Of a DNA stretch of 64,000 nt, positions 1 through 8,904 are shown in pieces; positions within the stretch are counted from its first letter, which is position 1, and each line of letters starts with the position of its first letter. The stretch comes from Massilia rhizosphaerae. GTDB taxonomy: Bacteria > Pseudomonadota > Gammaproteobacteria > Burkholderiales > Burkholderiaceae_D. The notes beneath the pieces are model-generated. The model saw only the letters and a list, made by a program, of their open reading frames with translations. It was not told the DNA's origin and did no database searches. The stretch spans positions 62,001 to 126,000 of the forward strand of contig NZ_JADKYX010000009.1 of assembly GCF_016093545.1 (NCBI RefSeq). The letters run 5' to 3'. A program made the translations under genes and the position numbers.

Positions 1-1106
1 TCAACCGGAGGAGCGCCAACTTCCATTTCCACGCCCACCTGGCCGAGCCGAACGACGACCCGCAAATCGTCGTGGTGGTGATCGGAGAATCGTCGCGCTA
101 CGACCGCTGGAGCCTCAACGGCTACGCGCGCGACACGAACCCGCTGCTGTCGCAGGAACCGAACGTCGTCCCGCTGAGCGACGTGATCACGTCCGTGTCG
201 GCCACGCGCCTGTCGGTGCCCGTCATCGTTTCGCGCAAGCCCGCCACGCAAAGCCTCAAGGACGGGTTCTCGGAAAAATCCTTCCTGACCGCGTTCAAGG
301 AAGCGGGCTATAAAACGTTCTGGCTGTCGAACCAGATCTCGTTCGGCAAGTTCGACACGCCCGTCTCCGTGTTCGCGAAGGAGGCCGACGTCGTCGACTT
401 CCTGAACCTGGGCGGCTTCACGGACAATTCCAACTTCGACGAAGTGCTGTTCGGACCGCTGAAGCATGCCGTCGCCGACCCCGCGCCGAAGAAGCTGATC
501 GTGCTGCACACGCTGGGCAGCCACTGGAATTACAGCCACCGCTATCCCAAGCAGTTCGACAAATGGCTGCCGTCGCTGTTCGGCGTGGACAAGCCTGTCT
601 ATACCGACATCAAGATCAAGGAACAGCTGAACAACAGCTACGACAGCTCGATCCTGTACACGGACTGGTTCCTCGACCACGTCGTCAAGACGCTGAAAGA
701 GGCGAACCAGCCCGTCGCCATGGTGTACGTGGCCGACCACGGCCAGACCCTGTACGACAACAGCTGCCGCCTCGCCTTCCACGGCCACAACACGCAGTAT
801 GAATTCCACATCCCCGCGTTCGCCTGGTATTCCGACCAGTACGCGCAGCGCTTCCCGGACAAGATCGCGCAGCTGCGCCGCCACCGCAAGGCCAAGCTGG
901 CGACGGAAAACATGTTCCACACCATCGTCGACCTGGGCGACATCCGCTACCCGGACGAGCACCTGGACTGGAGCTTCGTGAACGCCGCCTTCAAGCAGCA
1001 CACGCGCTACGTCGACAGCTACGGCTGGACCGACTACGACAACGCCACCATCAAGGGCGACTGCCACGAAGTAATCGCCAAAGGCAAACCGCTGCCGCGC
1101 AACTAA
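1..1106 (+). CDS. Phosphoethanolamine transferase, sulfatase-fold (3' part)
   Basis: The reading frame is open from the window edge, so the N-terminal membrane part lies outside. What remains is the periplasmic alkaline-phosphatase/sulfatase-like catalytic domain of the EptA/CptA family, which transfers phosphoethanolamine from phosphatidylethanolamine to lipid A or core sugars. The nucleophile motif is IGESSRYDRWSLNGY. In EptA and CptA the corresponding nucleophile is threonine, here serine. Further family marks are SHWNYSHRYP, the DSSILYTDWFLDHVV segment, and the metal-binding VADHGQ followed by HGHN near the end. The TAA stop shares its last base with an inverted-repeat element. The exact sub-family (EptA, EptB or CptA) cannot be decided without the N-terminus. 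Confidence 0.88.
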   Translation, partial: NRRSANFHFHAHLAEPNDDPQIVVVVIGESSRYDRWSLNGYARDTNPLLSQEPNVVPLSDVITSVSATRLSVPVIVSRKPATQSLKDGFSEKSFLTAFKEAGYKTFWLSNQISFGKFDTPVSVFAKEADVVDFLNLGGFTDNSNFDEVLFGPLKHAVADPAPKKLIVLHTLGSHWNYSHRYPKQFDKWLPSLFGVDKPVYTDIKIKEQLNNSYDSSILYTDWFLDHVVKTLKEANQPVAMVYVADHGQTLYDNSCRLAFHGHNTQYEFHIPAFAWYSDQYAQRFPDKIAQLRRHRKAKLATENMFHTIVDLGDIRYPDEHLDWSFVNAAFKQHTRYVDSYGWTDYDNATIKGDCHEVIAKGKPLPRN

Positions 1107-1233
1107 AATTCGGGGTCAGAGCACATTATTTTTGGCCTCTGACCCTAACTTGCCGGCTTTTACCGGCTACGCACCGCCAACCGCATTCAATTCGCCGATC
1201 CGCCATCGAATTAAGTGCTCTGACCCCGAATTT
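1106..1233. mobile_element. MITE/REP-like element copy 1, 19-bp inverted ends
   Basis: The ends are a perfect 19-bp inverted repeat, AAATTCGGGGTCAGAGCAC at 1106-1124 and its reverse complement at 1215-1233, around about 90 bp of less conserved sequence. A second copy with the same ends lies at 10232-10358 in the opposite orientation. The first base is the last base of the preceding stop codon. The right end supplies the last codons and stop of the convergent MutS-like gene. No transposase is present, so this is non-autonomous. REP-associated tyrosine transposases are the likely movers, by inference. Confidence 0.75.
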
Positions 1234-2761
1234 GGGCACTTGATTCGCTGCGCCGCTGTTGCGCCAGCCAGCCCGCCACCTGCTCCGCGCGGCGCTGTAC
1301 GGCCTCGTCGAAGCCGTGTTCGGCCAGCAGCGCCACGCCGTTCGTGCGGCCCAGCACGCCGGGCTCCATGACCAGGCCGTCGGCGCCGTGCACGATGCGC
1401 CACGGCACCAGCGCGTGCGCCAGCAGCGAACCCAGCACGAGGTTGTGCGACGAGACGACCACCAGCGCGTGCCGTGCCAGTTCGTCGGCGACGGCTGCCG
1501 CGGCCGACACCGATTCCTCGTGATTCGTGCCGCGGAAGATTTCGTCGACGAGGCAGACGACGGGACGTTCCCCACGCGCGCGCGCCAGCAGCGACCGTGC
1601 CCGCGCCAGCTCGGCGATGTATAGACTCTGGCCGCCCAGCAGCGAATCCTCGTTCTGCATGCTGGCGACGACGGGCAGCGCCGGCAGCGTGGCCTGCTGC
1701 GCGTAACAGAAGCCGAAGGCGCGCGCGACGACGAGGTTCAGGCCCAGCATGCGCAGGAAGGTGCTCTTGCCGACGCCGTTCTGCCCCGACAGGAACGCGC
1801 CCTTGCCGTCCAGCGTCATGGACAGGCCCCGCGCCTCGCCGAGCAGCGGATGCACGCCGCCGTCCAACGCCACCGTGCGCGCATCGCCGCACGCAACCCA
1901 GCACCAGACCGGACGGTCGCGCAGATGGCGGGCCAGCGCCACGTCGGCCTCCAGTTGCGCACACAGCCAGTAGCATTCGCGCAGAAAATCGCGCTGGCCG
2001 AACACCAGGTCGAGCGAACGGTAATAATGGCGCACGTCGGCCGCCGCGAACCAGTTCGCGTAGTCGCGCGCGCCGGGTACGCCGGAGGCGGCCAGCGCCG
2101 AACGGTCCAGCGAGCGCGAAAGCCGCCCGGCCGGCGCGCCGCGGCCCGCGAACCCCTCGGCCAAAGCGAAACCGCTGCCGTCCAGCAGGCTGCAGGCGCG
2201 CAGCAGCATCTGCAGCGCGCGCAATGTCCGTGCCCAGAGGCCGACGCGCTCATGGTGGCGCATGTGCACCATCACGAGGAAGTACATCGCGACGCCCACG
2301 CCGATCCAGCCCAGGGGCGACACGAGCAGCGCGGCCGCGATCGACGCCGCCAGCAGCACGGGCAGCCAGAGCAGCTTGCCGACCCAGTCCGGACGGACCG
2401 GCTGCGTGTCCGTGAACAGCAGCGTGGCCACGTCGATGTCCGTGTGGCGCAGGCAGGCGAGTTTGCGCGACAGGGCGTCCAGCTGCGCGGGATCGTCCAG
2501 CAGCGCCTGCACGCGCGCGCGCCGCGCACCGCCCGCGCGCAGGTCGCGCTCCAGCACCTGGCGGCCGAACGGGCTCGTGCCGGACCCCAGCGTGTCCAGG
2601 TAACCGGGCAGCAGCAAGTCGCGCCAGGTGGCGTCGTCGATCAGGTCGGCGGCGTCCGGCGGCACGGCCGCGCGCAAGGCCGCCATCTCGTGCGGCGCGA
2701 ACGGCTGGTCGATGGGGTCGGGTTCGGCGGGCGTCAATAGACGGGTCAAGAAAGAAGTCAT
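1211..2761 (-). CDS. Membrane-anchored MutS domain V family ATPase
   Basis: The 516-residue protein has a C-terminal MutS-type ABC ATPase domain: Walker A GQNGVGKST around residue 328, and Walker B VCLVDEIFRGTNHEES around 403 in the form typical of MutS proteins. The N-terminal half lacks the mismatch-recognition domain. It has hydrophobic segments at roughly residues 130-170, ending in MHMRHHERVG. It is therefore a MutS-related ATPase fixed to the membrane, not a mismatch repair protein; the substrate is unknown. The start at 2761 has a GGAAAG ribosome site about 6 bases upstream. The last ten residues (SSAQIRGQST) and the stop are encoded by the inverted-repeat element at 1106-1233, so the ancestral end was probably just after QQRRSE. 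Confidence 0.85.
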   Translation of the reverse strand: MTSFLTRLLTPAEPDPIDQPFAPHEMAALRAAVPPDAADLIDDATWRDLLLPGYLDTLGSGTSPFGRQVLERDLRAGGARRARVQALLDDPAQLDALSRKLACLRHTDIDVATLLFTDTQPVRPDWVGKLLWLPVLLAASIAAALLVSPLGWIGVGVAMYFLVMVHMRHHERVGLWARTLRALQMLLRACSLLDGSGFALAEGFAGRGAPAGRLSRSLDRSALAASGVPGARDYANWFAAADVRHYYRSLDLVFGQRDFLRECYWLCAQLEADVALARHLRDRPVWCWVACGDARTVALDGGVHPLLGEARGLSMTLDGKGAFLSGQNGVGKSTFLRMLGLNLVVARAFGFCYAQQATLPALPVVASMQNEDSLLGGQSLYIAELARARSLLARARGERPVVCLVDEIFRGTNHEESVSAAAAVADELARHALVVVSSHNLVLGSLLAHALVPWRIVHGADGLVMEPGVLGRTNGVALLAEHGFDEAVQRRAEQVAGWLAQQRRSESSAQIRGQST

Positions 2762-2840
2762 GAGGACTTTCCACGGCGGTGCCGGATGATTGTTGGCAAG
2801 AAACTATGGCCGGTTTCCAGGATATCAAGACCGTCCGCAC

Positions 2841-2886
2841 TGTCCGTCCGGACCCGGGCGGACAGTCGCGGACGCGCCCGTGTCCG
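2841..2886 (+). promoter_or_regulatory. Putative enhancer (UAS) for the sigma-54 activator
   Basis: A perfect inverted repeat TGTCCG-N12-CGGACA spans 2841-2864 (extended to ACTGTCCG/CGGACAGT). It is followed by further half-sites CGGACG at 2869 and TGTCCG at 2881. The cluster lies 50-95 bases upstream of the -12 element of the sigma-54 promoter at 2920-2936, a normal place for an enhancer-binding protein. The same half-sites with the same 12-base spacing occur at 24662-24685. The binding protein is inferred to be the regulator encoded at 7570-8904. Confidence 0.6.
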
Positions 2887-2919
2887 CCATGCAGTCCTGT
2901 GAAATCAATGGGTTAGCGC

Positions 2920-2936
2920 TTGGCATGGATCGTGCA
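2920..2936 (+). promoter_or_regulatory. Sigma-54 promoter of the ABC efflux/two-component operon
   Basis: The sequence TTGGCATG-N4-GTGCA has GG at 2922-2923 and GC at 2934-2935 with exactly 10 bases between them, the spacing sigma-54 requires. Transcription should begin near 2947. That excludes the upstream in-frame TTG at 2920 as a start codon and supports ATG 2971. The operon encodes a sigma-54-dependent regulator, which makes autoregulation likely. Confidence 0.65.
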
Positions 2937-2970
2937 AATACGGTACTGTCCACAACCCCGTGTCCACACC

Positions 2971-4239
2971 ATGATCCGCGATACATCACAACAAGACGCC
3001 GTCATCGCCCCGCCGGCGGGTTACAAGCTCAAACGCCGCGCGCTGTGGATCGGCAGCGCCGTCATCGTCGCCGCCCTGTGCGCCGCCCTCGTGTCGACCT
3101 GGCGCGGCAGCGAAGCGTCCGTCAACGCGGCGCGCCTGCGCATCGCCGCGGTCACGCGCGGCACGCTGGTGCGCGACGCCTCCGTCAACGGCCGCATCGT
3201 CGCCGCCGTCAGCCCGACCTTGTATGCCAAGGCCGCGTCCACCGTCAACCTCAAGGTGGCCGCCGGCGACACCGTCAAGAAGGGGCAGGTGCTGGCCGTG
3301 CTGGAATCGCCCGACCTGGCGGACGTGTTGAAACGCGAGACGTCGTCCTACGAAGGCCTGAAGGCCGAGGTGGAACGCCAGCAGATCCTGTCGCGCAAGC
3401 AGAAGCTGCTGGCGCAGAAGGAGGCCGACACCGCCGAGATCGAACGCCTGTCGGCCCAGCGCACGCTGGAACGCTACGACAGCGTGGGCAAGGTGGGCAT
3501 CATCGCCAAGAACGATTACCAGAAAGCGCAGGACGCGCTGCAGTCGGCCCAGATCCGCGCCCGGCACGCCGCGCAGGCGGCGGTGCTGGAAGGCGAGGAC
3601 GTCGCGCTCGCGCTCAAGACCAAGATGAACGAACTGGAACGCGCGCGCCTGTCGATGGAAGAAGCGCAGCGCCGCGTCGACGAGCTGACGGTGCGCGCGC
3701 CCGTCGACGGCTTCATCGGCACCTTGAACGTGCAGGACCGCATGGTCGTTGCCGCCAACGCGCCGCTGATGACGCTCGTCGACCTCTCGAAACTCGAAGT
3801 CGAGGTCGAGGTGCCGGAGACCTACGTGTCCGACCTGGGCCTGGGCATGAATGCCGAGATCACGCTGCCGTCCGGGACCGCGACCGGCAAGCTGTCGGCG
3901 CTGTCGCCGGAAGTCGTCAAGAGCATGGTGCTGGCGCGCGTACGCTTCGACGGCGAACAGCCGAAAGGCCTGCGCCAGAGCCAGCGCGTGACGGCGCGCC
4001 TGCTCATCGAGGAAAAGCCGAACGTCCTGATGCTGCCGCGCGGCCCGTTCGTCGAAAGCGAAGGCGGACGCTATGCCTACGTCGTGCGCGACGGGATCGC
4101 CACGCGCACGCCGATCCGCATGGGCGCAACGAGCATCTCGGCCGTCGAAATCCTGTCCGGCCTGAAGCTGGGCGACAAGGTCGTCGTCGCCGGCACGGAC
4201 GCTTTTAATAACGCACAGCGTATCTCGATCAACCAGTAA
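2971..4239 (+). CDS. Efflux periplasmic adaptor (HlyD/MacA-like)
   Basis: This 422-residue membrane fusion protein would join an inner-membrane ABC exporter to an outer-membrane channel. After a short cytoplasmic tail there is one membrane anchor (around WIGSAVIVAALCAAL, residues 26-45). Then come a biotinyl-lipoyl half motif (YAKAASTVNLKVAAGD), a long alpha-helical coiled coil (about residues 110-230), the second lipoyl half (VRAPVDGFIG) and beta-barrel domains. Start ATG 2971 fits the sigma-54 start near 2947, though no strong Shine-Dalgarno is visible. It is the first gene of a six-gene operon with ATPase, two permeases, response regulator and kinase. No outer-membrane TolC-type gene is in the operon. 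Confidence 0.88.
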   Translation: MIRDTSQQDAVIAPPAGYKLKRRALWIGSAVIVAALCAALVSTWRGSEASVNAARLRIAAVTRGTLVRDASVNGRIVAAVSPTLYAKAASTVNLKVAAGDTVKKGQVLAVLESPDLADVLKRETSSYEGLKAEVERQQILSRKQKLLAQKEADTAEIERLSAQRTLERYDSVGKVGIIAKNDYQKAQDALQSAQIRARHAAQAAVLEGEDVALALKTKMNELERARLSMEEAQRRVDELTVRAPVDGFIGTLNVQDRMVVAANAPLMTLVDLSKLEVEVEVPETYVSDLGLGMNAEITLPSGTATGKLSALSPEVVKSMVLARVRFDGEQPKGLRQSQRVTARLLIEEKPNVLMLPRGPFVESEGGRYAYVVRDGIATRTPIRMGATSISAVEILSGLKLGDKVVVAGTDAFNNAQRISINQ

Positions 4240-4257
4240 CGAACCAAAGGACAAGCC

Positions 4258-4977
<720 letters not shown>

Positions 4978-4988
4978 AAGGGCGCACC

Positions 4989-6299
4989 ATGTTCGGCTAT
5001 TACTTCAAGCTCGGGGTGCGCAGCCTGCGCCGCAACCCGGCCCTCACGGCGCTGATGATCCTCACCCTGGCCGTGGGCGTGGCGGCGAGCGTGTCCACGC
5101 TGACGATCCTGCACATGATGTCGAGCGACCCGATCCCGCAAAAGAGCAGTCGCCTGTTCGTGCCGCTGCTCGACCCGGGCAATCCCGAAGACTATACGCC
5201 GGGTGCCGATCCGGACGACATCCAGATCACGTACCAGGACGCGCAGAACATGCTCAAGAGCGGCCAGGGCGTGCGCCGCACGGCGCTGTACGGCATCCAG
5301 GCGCCGGTGCAGCCGCCGCGCGCGGACATGACGCCGTTCAGCATGATCGGCCTCGCGCCCACGCGCGACTTCTTCGCCATGATGGACGTCCCGTTCCGCT
5401 ACGGCCAGGCGTGGACGGAGCAGGCCGACGCGCGCGGCGCCGACGTCGTCGTGCTGTCGCGCGCCATCGCCGAAAAACTGTACGGGAACGTGGATCCGGT
5501 CGGCCGGCGCCTGAACCTGTTCGGCGCCCCGTTCACCGTCGTCGGCGTGACCGACAAGTGGATGGCGCTGCCGCGCTTCTACCGCCTGGCCGGCGGCGCG
5601 CGCTACGGCGACGACGAGGAGTTCTTCATCCCGTTCTCCGCCGCCATCCGCCACGAAATCACGCACAACGGCAACATGAGCTGCTCGGGCAATACCAGCG
5701 CGGGATTCGCGGCTCGGCTCACGTCCGAATGCACGTGGATCACGGCATGGTTCGAGACCGCATCGGCCGCCGACCGCGCCGACCTGCAGACCTGGCTCGA
5801 CAACTACGCGGCCGACCAGCGCAAGCTCGGGCGCCTGAAACGCAACGCGCCGAACCGCCTGTTCAACGTGCCGGAATGGCTGGAGTACACGAAGGTCGTC
5901 GGCAAGGACAGCAAGCTGCAGACCTGGCTCGCGTTCGGCTTCCTCGTGCTGTGCCTCGTGAACACGGTCGGCCTGCTGCTGGCGAAATTCTCCGTGCGCG
6001 CGTCCGAGATCGGCGTGCGGCGCGCGCTGGGCGCCTCGCGAGCCGAGATCTTCCGCCAGTTCCTCATCGAGACGGGCGTCGTGGGCCTCGTCGGCGGCAT
6101 GCTCGGGCTCGTGCTCGCATTCGGCGCGCTGGCCCTCATCGCCATGCAGGGCAAGCAGACGGCCGCCGTGGCGCACATGGATTGGCAGATGCTGATCCTG
6201 ACCTTCGTGATGTCGGTCGGCGCCGCCATCCTCGCCGGCCTCCTGCCGACCTGGCGCGCCTGCCAGGTCACGCCGGCCATCCAGCTCAAATCGCAGTAA
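4989..6299 (+). CDS. ABC transporter permease, FtsX/MacB type
   Basis: This is a 436-residue permease with the MacB topology. One N-terminal membrane helix (ALTALMILTLAVGVAASVSTL) is followed by a large periplasmic domain (about residues 50-300, MacB_PCD type) and three C-terminal helices. The last part has the FtsX signature around VRASEIGVRRALGASRAEIFRQFLIE. I prefer ATG 4989, with AAAGGG 5-10 bases upstream, over an in-frame TTG at 4974 that overlaps the ATPase stop. It probably forms a heterodimer with the next gene product. Such permeases perform mechanotransmission for the efflux of peptides, antibiotics or lipids; the substrate here is unknown. Confidence 0.88.
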   Translation: MFGYYFKLGVRSLRRNPALTALMILTLAVGVAASVSTLTILHMMSSDPIPQKSSRLFVPLLDPGNPEDYTPGADPDDIQITYQDAQNMLKSGQGVRRTALYGIQAPVQPPRADMTPFSMIGLAPTRDFFAMMDVPFRYGQAWTEQADARGADVVVLSRAIAEKLYGNVDPVGRRLNLFGAPFTVVGVTDKWMALPRFYRLAGGARYGDDEEFFIPFSAAIRHEITHNGNMSCSGNTSAGFAARLTSECTWITAWFETASAADRADLQTWLDNYAADQRKLGRLKRNAPNRLFNVPEWLEYTKVVGKDSKLQTWLAFGFLVLCLVNTVGLLLAKFSVRASEIGVRRALGASRAEIFRQFLIETGVVGLVGGMLGLVLAFGALALIAMQGKQTAAVAHMDWQMLILTFVMSVGAAILAGLLPTWRACQVTPAIQLKSQ

Positions 6300-6309
6300 G
6301 GAGAACGCC

Positions 6310-7545
6310 ATGGAAATCCGCCCCATCCTGTCGGCGCTGCTGCGCAACAAGACCGGCCCGATCCTCGTCGCGCTGCAGGTCGCCCTGAGCCTGGCGATCC
6401 TCGCCAACGCCGCCCACATCGTCAACGACCGGCGCGCCGTCGCCGCGCGGCCGTCCGGCCTGTCGGACGAGCATTCGACGTTCTACGTCTCGGTACGCAA
6501 CCTGTCGAACGACACGCCGGAGCAACAGCTGGCCGACGTCAAGCGCCGCACCGAATTGCTGCGCGCGGTGAGCGGCGTGGCGTCCGTCGCGAACACGACC
6601 CAGATGCCGATGGGCCGCAGCGGCAGCAACAACAGCGTGGCCGTCGATCGCCGCCAGGCCCGCGCCACCGCGATCGCCTCGACCTATTTTTCGGGCGACT
6701 CGCTCGTCAAGACCTATGGCCTGAAGCTCGTCGAGGGACGCGACTTCCTGCCGCAGGAACTGGTCGACCTCGACGCGAGCAAGACGAACACGGCGCCGCC
6801 GCAGGTCATCGTCTCCAAGGCGCTGGCCGACAAGATGTGGCCCGGCCAGTCCGCCGTCGGCAAGACGATGTTCTTCGGCACCGGCAACGACGCCCAGCGC
6901 ACGCAGGTCGTGGGCGTCGTCGATACGCTGATCAGCACCTCCGCGGAAGTCGGCGAACAGGGCGAATATTCCGCCATCCTCCCAGGGCGCGTGGTTGGCT
7001 TCGGGCCGTCCCAACTGTATGCGATCCGCACCGAGCCGGGCCAGCGCGACCGCGTGATGAAGGAAGTCGAGGAAGCCCTGCACAAGTCGTCGGCCACGCC
7101 GATGATCACGAAAATGAAGACCGTCGACGAAGACCGCAAGGAGCGCTACCGCGCCGACGTCGCGCTGCAGTGGATCCTGGTCACGGTGAGCGTGCTGCTG
7201 CTGTTGATTACCGCCAGCGGCATCGTCGGCATGGCCAGCCTGTGGGTCACGCAGCGCCGCAAGCAGATCGGCGTGCGCCGCGCGCTGGGCGCGAAGAAGA
7301 CCGACATTCTGCGCTACTTCATCACGGAGAATTTCATGATCACGAGCGCCGGCGTGTTCGGCGGCGTGGCGCTCGGCCTCGCCCTGAACCAGCTGCTCGT
7401 CAGCGAGCTTGAGATGGCGCGCCTGCCGGCCGGCTACCTCGTGTTCGGCGCCCTCGGCTTCTGGCTGCTCGGCGTGCTGGCGGCCTACGGTCCGGCATGG
7501 CGCGCGGCCAGCATCTCGCCGGCGACGGCGACACGCAGCGTCTGA
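6310..7545 (+). CDS. ABC transporter permease, FtsX/MacB type (second subunit)
   Basis: The protein has 411 residues and the same architecture as its upstream neighbour: an N-terminal helix (ILVALQVALSLAILANAA), a periplasmic domain and three C-terminal helices. The FtsX motif is QRRKQIGVRRALGAKKTDILRYFITE. The two permeases are clearly diverged, which suggests an obligate heterodimer. The start at 6310 is preceded by AAGGAGAA. It lies 10 bases after the first permease and 24 bases before the regulator gene. Transporters of this four-part plan with an attached sigma-54 two-component system are known in proteobacteria and are usually tied to peptide or antibiotic stress; that role is inference here. 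Confidence 0.88.
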   Translation: MEIRPILSALLRNKTGPILVALQVALSLAILANAAHIVNDRRAVAARPSGLSDEHSTFYVSVRNLSNDTPEQQLADVKRRTELLRAVSGVASVANTTQMPMGRSGSNNSVAVDRRQARATAIASTYFSGDSLVKTYGLKLVEGRDFLPQELVDLDASKTNTAPPQVIVSKALADKMWPGQSAVGKTMFFGTGNDAQRTQVVGVVDTLISTSAEVGEQGEYSAILPGRVVGFGPSQLYAIRTEPGQRDRVMKEVEEALHKSSATPMITKMKTVDEDRKERYRADVALQWILVTVSVLLLLITASGIVGMASLWVTQRRKQIGVRRALGAKKTDILRYFITENFMITSAGVFGGVALGLALNQLLVSELEMARLPAGYLVFGALGFWLLGVLAAYGPAWRAASISPATATRSV

Positions 7546-7569
7546 TCGCGCGGTGATATGCTAGCGCGC

Positions 7570-8904
7570 ATGCCTACCGTATTGATCATCGATGACAACG
7601 CCGCCGTCGGCATCGCGCTCGACGTCCTGTTCTCGCTGCACGACATCGCGTCGCTGCGCGCCGCGTCGCCCGAAGAAGGCCTCGCCCTCCTCGCGCGCGA
7701 GCCGGTCGACCTGGTCATCCAGGACATGAACTTCACGGCCGACACCACGTCGGGCGCGGAAGGCGTGGCGCTGTTCCGCGACATCCGCAAGCTGTATCCG
7801 GACCTGCCCGTGATTTTGCTGACGGCGTGGACGCACCTGGACGCGGCCGTCGACCTGATCAAGGCCGGCGCCGCCGACTACCTGTCGAAACCGTGGAACG
7901 ACGACCGCCTGCTGGCGACCGTGACGAACCTGATCGAACTGGGCCAGGCCAACCGCGCCCTCGGCCAGCGCCTGCAGCGCGAACGCCGCGCGCGGCGCGA
8001 GCTGGAACAGAACTTCGACCTGCGCGGCCTCGTATGGGCCGATCCGGCCACGGAACGCGTGCTGAGCCTCGCCTGCCAGGTGGCGCGCGCCGACGTGCCG
8101 ATCCTGATCACGGGGCCGAACGGCACGGGCAAGGAACGCATCGCCGAGATCATCCAGGCGAATTCGCAGGTAGCGCGAGGCCCGTTCGTCGTGCTCAATT
8201 GCGGCGCCCTGCCGTCGGAACTGATCGAGGCCGAGCTGTTCGGCGCCGACGCCGGCGCGTACACCGGCGCCTCGAAGGCGCGCGAAGGCAAGTTCGAAGC
8301 GGCCGACGGCGGCACGTTGTTCCTCGACGAGATCGGCAACCTGCCGCTGGCCGGGCAGATGAAACTGTTGCGCGTGCTGGAGACGGGACGCTTCGAGCGC
8401 CTCGGTTCCAACCGCGAGCGCCAGGTGAAGGTGCGCGTGATCAGCGCGACGAACGCCGACCTGTCCGCGATGATCCGCGCCGGGATCTTCCGCGAAGACT
8501 TGTTCTACCGCCTGAACGTCATCGAACTCAAATTGCCGGCGCTGGCGGCGCGCCCCGGCGACATCCTGCCGCTGGCGCGCGGCTTCCTCGCACCCGGCAA
8601 GTTCCTGCATCCGGGCGCGGAAGCCGCCCTGCTCGCCCACAACTGGCCGGGCAACGTGCGCGAACTGAAAAACGTGATGGCACGCGCGAACCTGCTGGCC
8701 CAGGGCGACACGATCAAGGCGGCCGACCTCGGCCTGCCGTTGCCGGCCCATGCGGCCCTCGATGCGGAGCCGGACCGCGACGCCATCACCCAGGCGCTGG
8801 CGCGCGCGGGCGGCGTGATCGCCCAGGCGGCGGCCGAACTCGGGCTGTCGCGCCAGGCGCTCTACCGCCGCATGGAGCGACTGGGCATCGCCCGCGGCGC
8901 ATGA
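7570..8904 (+). CDS. Sigma-54-dependent response regulator (NtrC family)
   Basis: The 444-residue regulator has three domains. The N-terminal receiver has the phosphate acceptor D52 in VIQDMNF and the conserved lysine in LSKPW. The central AAA+ domain has Walker A GPNGTGKE, GAYTGA in place of the usual GAFTGA loop, and Walker B GGTLFLDEIGNL. The C-terminal Fis-type helix-turn-helix is in AAAELGLSRQALYRRMERLGI. The tyrosine variant of the GAFTGA loop still contacts sigma-54 in other activators. ATG 7570 is chosen because MPTVLIIDD is the canonical receiver start; an ATG at 7558 is also in frame. The last four bases overlap the kinase gene. It is the obvious candidate to bind the TGTCCG-N12-CGGACA sites. 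Confidence 0.92.
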   Translation: MPTVLIIDDNAAVGIALDVLFSLHDIASLRAASPEEGLALLAREPVDLVIQDMNFTADTTSGAEGVALFRDIRKLYPDLPVILLTAWTHLDAAVDLIKAGAADYLSKPWNDDRLLATVTNLIELGQANRALGQRLQRERRARRELEQNFDLRGLVWADPATERVLSLACQVARADVPILITGPNGTGKERIAEIIQANSQVARGPFVVLNCGALPSELIEAELFGADAGAYTGASKAREGKFEAADGGTLFLDEIGNLPLAGQMKLLRVLETGRFERLGSNRERQVKVRVISATNADLSAMIRAGIFREDLFYRLNVIELKLPALAARPGDILPLARGFLAPGKFLHPGAEAALLAHNWPGNVRELKNVMARANLLAQGDTIKAADLGLPLPAHAALDAEPDRDAITQALARAGGVIAQAAAELGLSRQALYRRMERLGIARGA

